Both the position numbers and the translations under genes were made by a program. From Pseudomonadota bacterium (GTDB lineage Bacteria; Pseudomonadota; Alphaproteobacteria; Rhizobiales; Xanthobacteraceae), in NCBI GenBank assembly GCA_023417665.1, contig JAEZFA010000044.1:1-12014 (forward strand): DNA of 12,014 nucleotides. The letters run 5' to 3'. Below are positions 6,354 through 12,014 of the stretch, piece by piece; positions within the stretch are counted from its first letter, which is position 1, and every line of letters starts with the position of its first letter. The notes under the pieces were generated by a model. The model worked only from the letters and a program-made list of their open reading frames with translations, did not search any database and was not told the DNA's origin.

Positions 6354-6802
6354 GGTGTGGGCTTGTTGGGCGAGGCGTTATTTCGGTTCGGAGGACACTT
6401 TTCGTCCGCAGCCACCATGGCTTCGACGAGATCCACGATGCGGCGACGCACCTTGGGATCGCCGACTTTCATGAAGGCCTTGGCCAGAGAAAGGCCTTCG
6501 GGGGTTGCCATGAAGTCCGAGACATAAGCCGGCTGTCCGGCCTCCCCGAAACCGGAAGCTTCGCCTTCGCTGCCGGGAGCGCCTTCATAAAAGAAGGAGA
6601 CGGGCACGCCGAGGATGTTTGCGATCTGATGCATCCGGCTTGCGCCGATGCGGTTCGTGCCCTTCTCGTATTTCTGGACCTGCTGAAAAGTAATGCCGAG
6701 ACGCTCGCCGAGCTTTTCCTGGCTCATCGATACCATCATGCGCCGCATGCGAACGCGACTACCGACGTGGCGGTCGATGGGGTTCGGCGTTTTCTTTGTC
6801 AT
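6350..6802 (-). CDS. XRE-family helix-turn-helix transcriptional regulator
   Basis: A 150-residue cytoplasmic DNA-binding protein of the Cro/CI (XRE) class. The helix-turn-helix lies at about residues 15-69 (VGSRVRMRRMMVSMSQEKLGE, ITFQQVQKYEKGTNR), followed by SFFYEG (69-74). A short C-terminal region (about 100-133) resembles the conserved segment of HTH proteins widespread in Hyphomicrobiales, such as the Sinorhizobium R00410-type protein. The Pro/Asn-rich tail (137-150) looks disordered. The ATG at 6802 has GGAAGG just three bases upstream, closer than usual. It stands between lnt and metK, with 84- and 93-base gaps, so it may be transcribed separately from the overlapping upstream genes. 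Its target genes are unknown; regulation of metK or of itself is only a suggestion from position. Confidence 0.93.
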   Translation of the reverse strand: MTKKTPNPIDRHVGSRVRMRRMMVSMSQEKLGERLGITFQQVQKYEKGTNRIGASRMHQIANILGVPVSFFYEGAPGSEGEASGFGEAGQPAYVSDFMATPEGLSLAKAFMKVGDPKVRRRIVDLVEAMVAADEKCPPNRNNASPNKPTP

Positions 6803-6834
6803 CAGCCTTCCGAAAGTTGCGCGCGACGCTACTA

Positions 6835-6851
6835 CGTTGAAGCCGTTGAAG
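6835..6851. repeat. Direct repeat CGTTGAAG x2 upstream of the XRE regulator
   Basis: CGTTGAAG occurs at 6835-6842 and again at 6844-6851, separated by one base (period nine). It lies 33-49 bases upstream of the regulator's start codon. The position would suit an operator, but tandem 8-mers can occur by chance and XRE operators are more often inverted repeats. Confidence 0.3.
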
Positions 6852-6886
6852 GAAGCATTTCCATGGCGCCGCGGCTTGCGCCGGAT

Positions 6887-8503
6887 TTACGCGCTCGCGG
6901 AAACTCGCCGCTTCAGGTCGCGCCGCCGCGCGGCGAAGGCCGCAATCATGAAAGCCGCGATCAGCAGCATGACCGGCCCGTTGCGGTGGCGCGCATAGAA
7001 GGTTGCTTCGAGTGCTTGCGGCAGACCGCCGTCGATCAGGCCGTCGCTGCCCAGAGGTAACATGCGCAGCACGCGGCCAAGCGGATCGACAATCGCGGAG
7101 ATGCCGTTGTTCGCGACGCGCACCAGCGGCAGTCCTTCCTCGATCGCACGAACTCTTGCTTGCGCGAAGTGCTGATAGGGTCCGGGCGTGATGCCGAACC
7201 AAGCGTCGTTGGTCAGATTGAGAATCCAGCGCGGCCGCGGACCGGTCGGCAGCGCGTAGCCCGGATAGATCGCTTCGTAGCAGATCAGGGGTGCAGCCGG
7301 AGGCAGCCCGGGAACGACGAGCGGCCGCCGCGTGGCGCCTGCCGTGAAGCCGCCGCGCACGCGCGTCAGTTGTTGCAGGCCGATGCTTTCCAGCAACGAC
7401 TGAAACGGCAGAAACTCACCGAACGGCACCAGATAAACTTTGTCATAAGTCGCGATGATCGCGCCGTCGTCGCGCAACACCCGGATCGCGTTGAAGACGC
7501 GCGGGTCTTTGCTGCCGGGAAGCGGCGCATCGAGCCGGATCGCGCCGGTGATCAGCGACACGCCCGCCGGCAGCAATTCGCCAATCTGCGCCAGCGCTTG
7601 CGGCTCACGGTCGAGAAAAAACGGAAACGCCGATTCCGGCCAGATCAGATGCGTGACGTCCTTCACACCCTGTCGCTCGGGCGAGGCCGCCTGATCGCTG
7701 AGGCTGAGGTAACGGCGCATGACGGCCGGCCGCTGCTCGGGTTGCCATTTCAGGTTTTGCGAAATGTTCGGCTGCATCAGCCGCAGCCGCACGCCTTCGA
7801 CCTCCGCGATCGAATGGCTTGAAAGCCGGTGCCAGCCATAGGCGCCAAGCAGCAACAGCACGAACACCGACAGGATCACGGGAAGGAACGGATGCGCGGT
7901 GCGATCGCGCGCATCGGCCATCGTCGCCGGCGACGCAAAGATCGCAAGCGCAAGGAGCGTGAGGCCCCACAGGCCGACCAGCGACGCGCCTTGCGCAAAA
8001 TAGGAAACGCTCGTCAGCGCATAGCCGAAGCTGTTCCAGGGAAAGCCGGTCAGGATCGTGCCGCGCAGAAACTCGGCAATCGTCAGGCCGGCGGCAAACG
8101 CGACAATCCGAAGCGGACCCGTGGTCCACATCGCACGCGCGAGCAGCGCGCCGAAGGCGGTGAAGAATGCGAGGCCCGCCGGAATGCCGAGCACCGCAAA
8201 AGGCAGGAGCCAGGCGAATTTGTCCGCTTCGACAAAAAGCGCCATGCCGATCCAATAGAGCCCGGCGACGAAATAGCCGAAGCCGAACCACCATCCGGCG
8301 CCGAAGGCGGAGATCAGTCCGCGGCGGCCCGCGCCGGTGCCGTCGAGCAGCCAGACGAATACGGGAAAAGTAAAAGCAAGCACGGGCCAGAGATTGAACG
8401 GCGCCATGGCGAGTGCCGAAAGTGCGCCACAGCCGAACGCGATGCCGCGCCGCTTCCAGCCCCAGGAAAGAACAACGCGATTCGCTAGTCCGGCGAGCGT
8501 CAT
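6887..8503 (-). CDS. lnt: Apolipoprotein N-acyltransferase
   Basis: Lnt is the inner-membrane enzyme that adds the third acyl chain to the N-terminal cysteine of lipoproteins, the last step of their maturation. The 538 residues contain an N-terminal membrane part (several hydrophobic segments between about 18 and 225), a periplasmic nitrilase-like domain (about 238-500) and a final membrane helix (about 508-525) with an Arg/Lys-rich cytoplasmic tail. The catalytic triad is visible as E290 in LIWPESAFPF, K355 in TYDKVYLVPFGE and C408 in LICYE. E363 and E410 match further conserved acidic residues. The ATG at 8503 comes ten bases after the corC stop with no clear ribosome binding site, so coupling to corC translation is likely. 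Length and motifs are typical for the family. Confidence 0.98.
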   Translation of the reverse strand: MTLAGLANRVVLSWGWKRRGIAFGCGALSALAMAPFNLWPVLAFTFPVFVWLLDGTGAGRRGLISAFGAGWWFGFGYFVAGLYWIGMALFVEADKFAWLLPFAVLGIPAGLAFFTAFGALLARAMWTTGPLRIVAFAAGLTIAEFLRGTILTGFPWNSFGYALTSVSYFAQGASLVGLWGLTLLALAIFASPATMADARDRTAHPFLPVILSVFVLLLLGAYGWHRLSSHSIAEVEGVRLRLMQPNISQNLKWQPEQRPAVMRRYLSLSDQAASPERQGVKDVTHLIWPESAFPFFLDREPQALAQIGELLPAGVSLITGAIRLDAPLPGSKDPRVFNAIRVLRDDGAIIATYDKVYLVPFGEFLPFQSLLESIGLQQLTRVRGGFTAGATRRPLVVPGLPPAAPLICYEAIYPGYALPTGPRPRWILNLTNDAWFGITPGPYQHFAQARVRAIEEGLPLVRVANNGISAIVDPLGRVLRMLPLGSDGLIDGGLPQALEATFYARHRNGPVMLLIAAFMIAAFAARRRDLKRRVSASA

Positions 8504-8513
8504 GCGCGCCGGG

Positions 8514-9584
8514 TTAGCTCTTGTCGTTCCGGTTGTCCATGTCAGCGGAAGCTTCAGCCTCCGGGGCAGACGCCGCTGCGCCCGCTTCGCCGTCCTGCGT
8601 CTTGGGCTTGCGCTTGCGTTTCGGCGGATCCGGCGGACGCCGGAAAATGCGAACCTGTTTTACCCGGCGCGGGTCGGCGTCGATCACTTCGAAATCGAAA
8701 TCGCCGGGGCCGGGCACGATTTCGTTTCGCAGCGGCACGCGCGCGGCGATCGTGACCAGCAGTCCTCCGAGCGTATCGACCTCGTCGCCATGCGAGCCGA
8801 TATCGAAGCCTGCGCCGACGATCTCCGCCGTTTCGGTCAGTGATGCGCGGGCATCGGCAAGGAAGCTGCCGTCGCCGAGCGCAACGATGCGGCTCTCCTG
8901 ATCGTCGTGCTCGTCCTCGATATCGCCGACGATCTCCTCGACGATGTCCTCTAGCGAAACCAGCCCGTCGGTGCCGCCATACTCGTCGATGACCAGCGCC
9001 AGATGAATGCGCGTCGCCTGCATCTTCACGAGCAGATCGACCGCAGGCATCGACGGCGGGACATAGAGAATGCGGCGCGCAATCTTGGCCTGCGAAAGCG
9101 GACGCAGCAGGTCGATTGATTGCGGGTCGAATTTTCGCCGTGCCGCCGGGTTCTTGCCGCGCTGGGCGGCGCCCGCTTCCCTCGTCAGATAGGAAACGAG
9201 ATCGCGGATGTGCACCATGCCGAGCGGCTCGTCGAGCGTTTCGCCATAGACCACGAGCCGCGAGTGTCCCGCATTCGCGAAGGTTTGCAGGAGCTGCCCG
9301 ATCGGGGTGCTCGCCTTGACCGCGACCACGTCCGAGCGCGGGACCATGACGTCGGACACGCGCCGTTCGCGCATGGCCAGCACGTTCTGGAGCATGGTCT
9401 GCTCCGCCTGCGTGAACTCCGGTTCGTTCTCCGCCTGCGGATCATGCGTTTCGGAAAGTACCTCTTCGAGATCGTCGCGGAGCGATTTCTTCCGCCCGAT
9501 GCCGAGCCTGGAAAGCACGCGCTCGCGCCAGGACGGTTTGTCGCCGTTCTCGTGTCCGTTCGATCTGTCGCCATTGTCGCTCAT
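8514..9584 (-). CDS. corC: CorC/HlyC-type CBS-domain protein
   Basis: A soluble 356-residue protein of the HlyC/CorC/TlyC group without the DUF21 membrane domain. Order: a charged N-terminus (1-60), CBS domain 1 (about 75-133, RRVSDVMVPRSDVVAV), an insert rich in Lys/Arg (about 137-165), CBS domain 2 (about 166-222, HLALVIDEYGGTDGLVS), the CorC_HlyC domain (about 230-315, DEVDTLGGLL), then a basic and Ala/Glu-rich tail (316-356). CBS pairs bind adenine nucleotides. The E. coli homologue (YbeX/CorC) has been tied to Mg/Co homeostasis and more recently to ribosome/RNA metabolism. The exact role is unsettled. The ATG overlaps the ybeY stop as ATGA, implying coupled translation, and lnt follows ten bases later. 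The gene may also be annotated tlyC or ybeX. Confidence 0.95.
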   Translation of the reverse strand: MSDNGDRSNGHENGDKPSWRERVLSRLGIGRKKSLRDDLEEVLSETHDPQAENEPEFTQAEQTMLQNVLAMRERRVSDVMVPRSDVVAVKASTPIGQLLQTFANAGHSRLVVYGETLDEPLGMVHIRDLVSYLTREAGAAQRGKNPAARRKFDPQSIDLLRPLSQAKIARRILYVPPSMPAVDLLVKMQATRIHLALVIDEYGGTDGLVSLEDIVEEIVGDIEDEHDDQESRIVALGDGSFLADARASLTETAEIVGAGFDIGSHGDEVDTLGGLLVTIAARVPLRNEIVPGPGDFDFEVIDADPRRVKQVRIFRRPPDPPKRKRKPKTQDGEAGAAASAPEAEASADMDNRNDKS

Positions 9585-10072
9585 GCGCCGATCGCGGGGC
9601 CCCCGCGCTCCGCATAAGGGTCGGGAATGCCGAGCCCGGCCAGAATCTGCCGCTCCCGCGTCTCCATGGTTTCCGCTTCCTCGTCGTCTTCATGATCGTA
9701 GCCGAGCAGATGCAACACCCCGTGCACGACCAGATGCGAGAGGTGATTTTCGATCGGCTTGGTTTCGTCCGCCGCTTCGCGCTCGACCGTTTCCAGCGCC
9801 AGCACCACGTCGCCGAGAAAGCGCGGCAGGCCGGAAGGCGTCTTGATGCGCGCCGCCGGGAACGAGAGCACGTTGGTGGGCTTGTCCATGCCGCGGTGGT
9901 GCTTGTTCAATTCGCGGATGTGCTCGTCATCGGAAAGCACGACCGAAATCTCGGAGGGCGGCGCGTCCTCGTTGCGCATCGCAGCTTCCGCCGCACGGCG
10001 CACGCAGGCTTCGGCATCGGCAATGCGCGCCCAGCCGTCGGCTTCCGCCGAAATGTCGATTGCGAAACTCAA
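9581..10072 (-). CDS. ybeY: Endoribonuclease YbeY (rRNA maturation factor)
   Basis: YbeY is a zinc metalloprotein needed for 16S rRNA 3'-end maturation and ribosome quality control. The 163 residues carry the signature HGVLHLLGYDH, with metal ligands H117, H121 and H127. The conserved stretch HHRGMDKPTNVLSFP (58-72) includes the family arginine R60. The start is a TTG at 10072 that overlaps the phoH stop as TTGA. AGGGG stands three bases upstream and the first in-frame ATG comes only at residue 32, beyond conserved sequence, so TTG is the best choice. The stop overlaps the corC start (ATGA). Position between phoH and corC is the conserved arrangement for this family. Confidence 0.97.
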   Translation of the reverse strand: MSFAIDISAEADGWARIADAEACVRRAAEAAMRNEDAPPSEISVVLSDDEHIRELNKHHRGMDKPTNVLSFPAARIKTPSGLPRFLGDVVLALETVEREAADETKPIENHLSHLVVHGVLHLLGYDHEDDEEAETMETRERQILAGLGIPDPYAERGGPAIGA

Positions 10073-11112
10073 GCGCCCCTGCCTTTTTTCCTGTCGTCGG
10101 CCCTGTCATAGGCCGCAACAATCCGCCCGACGAGTTCGTGACGCACGACATCCGCGCCGGTGAACTGCACCTGCGCGATGTCTTCCACGCCCTGCAGCAG
10201 CGAGGTCGCTTCGACGAGCCCCGAATGCTGCCCCGGCGGCAGATCGATCTGTGAAGGATCGCCGGTGACGATCATGCGCGAGTGCTCGCCGAGCCGGGTG
10301 AGAAACATCTTCATCTGCATCGGCGTCGTGTTCTGCGCCTCGTCGAGAATGACTGCGGCATTGGCGAGCGTGCGGCCGCGCATGAAGGCGAGCGGCGCGA
10401 TCTCGATCTCGCCGGATTGCAGCGCGCGTTCGACCAGCGCGCGGTCCATCAGGTCGTAGAGCGCGTCGTACATCGGCCGCAGGTAAGGATCGACTTTCTC
10501 GCGCATGTCGCCCGGCAGGAAGCCGAGCCGTTCGCCGGCCTCGACCGCCGGCCGCGATAGCACGATACGATCCACTTCGCGCCGTTCGTAAAGATGCACG
10601 GCATGGGCGACGGCGAGCCAGGTCTTGCCGGTGCCCGCGGGACCGATGCCGAACACAAGCGTGTGGCGCTTCATCGCGCGGATATAGGCGTCCTGCATCG
10701 CGGTGCGGGCGCGCACCGCGCGCTTGCGCAGGCGAATGTCGTCGAACGAGGTTTTCTCGGCCGGCGTGTCGCCGTCGAACAGCGAAGTCTGCGTCTGTGC
10801 GGCGCGCAGCGCGCCTTCGACATCGCCGGAGGTCACGTCGTGACCTGCACGCAATTCTTCATAGAGGCCTTCCAGTGTCTGGCGCGCTTTCTCGCAGGCG
10901 TCGCGCGGGCCTTCGATGGCAACGTGGTTGCCGCGCTGGTCGATGGTGACGCCGAGACGCCGCTCGATCAATGCGAGGTTTTCGCCGTAACGGCCGAACA
11001 GCGTGCTTGCCAGCCGGTTGCTGTCGAAGGCCACCATCAGGCTCGTCGCGCTGCCTTCGTTGCCGCGTTCCCACGGCGCTTTCTTGCCTGCTTCGGGTCC
11101 GGTGCTACGCAA
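10069..11112 (-). CDS. phoH: PhoH-like ATPase (YbeZ type)
   Basis: A 347-residue P-loop NTPase of the PhoH/YbeZ family, thought to work with YbeY in RNA processing; its biochemical substrate is not settled. An N-terminal KH-like/PhoH-associated region (about 28-110) precedes the ATPase domain with Walker A GPAGTGKT (157-164), the family block VLSRPAVEAGERLGFLPG (184-201), Walker B VILDEAQN (254-261) and TGDPSQIDLP (283-292). The chosen start is TTG at 11112, overlapping the end of miaB by eight bases, because GGAGG lies nine bases upstream. The next in-frame ATG is at 11037 (LMVAFDSNRL) with no good ribosome binding site, but it would keep all conserved sequence, so it remains possible. The stop overlaps the ybeY start by four bases. 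Confidence 0.95.
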   Translation of the reverse strand: MRSTGPEAGKKAPWERGNEGSATSLMVAFDSNRLASTLFGRYGENLALIERRLGVTIDQRGNHVAIEGPRDACEKARQTLEGLYEELRAGHDVTSGDVEGALRAAQTQTSLFDGDTPAEKTSFDDIRLRKRAVRARTAMQDAYIRAMKRHTLVFGIGPAGTGKTWLAVAHAVHLYERREVDRIVLSRPAVEAGERLGFLPGDMREKVDPYLRPMYDALYDLMDRALVERALQSGEIEIAPLAFMRGRTLANAAVILDEAQNTTPMQMKMFLTRLGEHSRMIVTGDPSQIDLPPGQHSGLVEATSLLQGVEDIAQVQFTGADVVRHELVGRIVAAYDRADDRKKGRGA

Positions 11113-12014
11113 AGGCGTCGGCCTCCGTTGCGGATTGCCGGGAGAGACGGTTCCTGCCCTCGGCCGGCGTGAGCAGTTCGGCGATGAAGCTGTAGCCGAT
11201 GAGATCGTTCAGCCGCACGCGCGCGATCGAGCCGATCAGCGAGGGCGGCGCGACGATCGGCACGGGCTGCAGATACGGCGTGCGTCCCACGATCTGTCCG
11301 GGATGGCGGCCGGGCTTTTCGAACAGTACGTCGAGTTCGCGGCCTATCGAGGCGTGGTTGAAATCGCGCTGCTGCTCCTCGATCAGAGCCTGCAGGCGAT
11401 AGAGCCGCTCGGTCTTCACGTCTTCGGGCACCTGATCGCGGCTGTCCGCGGCGGGCGTCCCCGGGCGGGAGCTGTATTTGAACGTGAAGCATTGCGCGAA
11501 GCGAACCTCGCGCGCGAGCGAAAGCGTATCCTCGAAATCCTGATCGCTTTCGCCGGGGAAGCCGACGATGAAATCCGACGAGAAAGCCATGTCGGGCCGC
11601 GCTTTGCGCACGCGCTCGATGATTTCCAGATATTCCGCCCGCGTGTGCTTGCGGTTCATCTGGTCGAGAATGCGGTCGGAGCCCGACTGCACCGGCAAAT
11701 GCAGGAACGGCATCAGCTTTTCGATGTCGCGATGCGCTTCGATCAGCGCGTCGTTCATGTCGCGCGGGTGGCTCGTGGTGTAGCGGATGCGGTAGAGCTC
11801 AGGGTTTTCCGCAAGCCGCGCGATCAGTTGCGGCAGCGTCCAGTCGCGTCCGTCCGGCCCGCGTCCGTGATAGGCATTTACGTTCTGGCCGATCAGGGTG
11901 ATTTCGCGCACGCCCTGCGCAACGAGCGTTTCCGCTTCGTGCAGGATCCGCTCGACCGAGCGCGAGGTTTCGCTGCCGCGCGTATAGGGCACCACGCAGA
12001 AGGTGCAGAACTTG
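11105..12014 (-). CDS. miaB: tRNA-2-methylthio-N6-isopentenyladenosine synthase MiaB (partial, C-terminal 302 residues)
   Basis: MiaB is a radical-SAM iron-sulfur enzyme that methylthiolates i6A37 in tRNAs reading U-starting codons. The gene enters from the window's right edge, so the UPF0004 N-terminal domain and the true start are missing. The visible part opens with KFCTFCVVPYTRG, which holds the second and third cysteines of the radical-SAM CX3CX2C motif; the first lies just outside. The rest of the radical-SAM barrel follows (GEREI-like VREITLIGQNVNAYHG, SHPRDMNDALI, LPVQSGSDRIL, FIVGFPGES), then a C-terminal TRAM RNA-binding domain (about the last 75-30 residues, ending near GYSFIAEL). 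Those segments distinguish MiaB from RimO or MtaB. The stop TAG at 11107-11105 lies within the start region of phoH, consistent with the usual miaB-phoH-ybeY operon. Confidence 0.97.
   Translation of the reverse strand, partial: KFCTFCVVPYTRGSETSRSVERILHEAETLVAQGVREITLIGQNVNAYHGRGPDGRDWTLPQLIARLAENPELYRIRYTTSHPRDMNDALIEAHRDIEKLMPFLHLPVQSGSDRILDQMNRKHTRAEYLEIIERVRKARPDMAFSSDFIVGFPGESDQDFEDTLSLAREVRFAQCFTFKYSSRPGTPAADSRDQVPEDVKTERLYRLQALIEEQQRDFNHASIGRELDVLFEKPGRHPGQIVGRTPYLQPVPIVAPPSLIGSIARVRLNDLIGYSFIAELLTPAEGRNRLSRQSATEADAFA

Noticed and set aside
6865..6882. A GGCGC/GCGCC hairpin just after the lnt stop as an intrinsic terminator
   Set aside because: The stem is five base pairs with an eight-base loop and no U-tract follows, so termination there is not supported.
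7160..8488. Plus-strand open frames opposite lnt (7160-7822 and 7829-8488)
   Set aside because: Their translations are low-complexity and basic with no family features, while Lnt on the minus strand has an intact catalytic triad and full length.

Overview
The window is an uninterrupted stretch of high-GC core genome. All twelve genes lie on the minus strand. The proteins look alphaproteobacterial, most like Hyphomicrobiales (Bradyrhizobium/Xanthobacteraceae-type). The main signs are a YlxR domain fused to an L7Ae-like domain, a CorC-type protein with a long inter-CBS insert, an R00410-type XRE regulator next to metK, and the gene order itself. This assignment rests on recognising family features from memory, not on a database search. 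I saw no mobile elements, CRISPR arrays, tRNA or rRNA genes, and no plus-strand gene. The long plus-strand reading frames are antisense shadows caused by GC-rich third codon positions. No gap between genes exceeds 149 bases.

In transcription order (from high to low coordinates) the first block is miaB (5' end cut by the window edge), phoH, ybeY, corC and lnt. These genes are packed with 4-8 base overlaps or a 10-base gap. This matches the miaB-ybeZ-ybeY-ybeX-lnt order of gammaproteobacteria and joins tRNA modification, RNA processing and envelope lipoprotein maturation. The middle block is a small XRE-type regulator, metK (S-adenosylmethionine synthetase) and trmB (tRNA m7G46 methyltransferase). 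MetK supplies the SAM used by both MiaB and TrmB. The last block is rimP, nusA, a YlxR/L7Ae fusion gene and infB (3' half cut by the window edge). This is the classic transcription-translation operon.

The most interesting signals are two intrinsic terminators in unusual places. One sits in the rimP leader, between a good sigma70-like promoter (-35 at 4326-4321, -10 at 4304-4299) and the rimP start codon at 4188. That arrangement looks like a transcription attenuator for the whole rimP-nusA-infB operon, and an upstream hairpin shares bases with the terminator stem. The other is a 10-bp GC-rich hairpin plus U-tract 12 bases after metK. It lies inside the 5' coding region of trmB if trmB starts at its only canonical upstream start codon (GTG at 5081). 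I found no previously undescribed multi-gene system here; the novelty is at the level of regulatory architecture.
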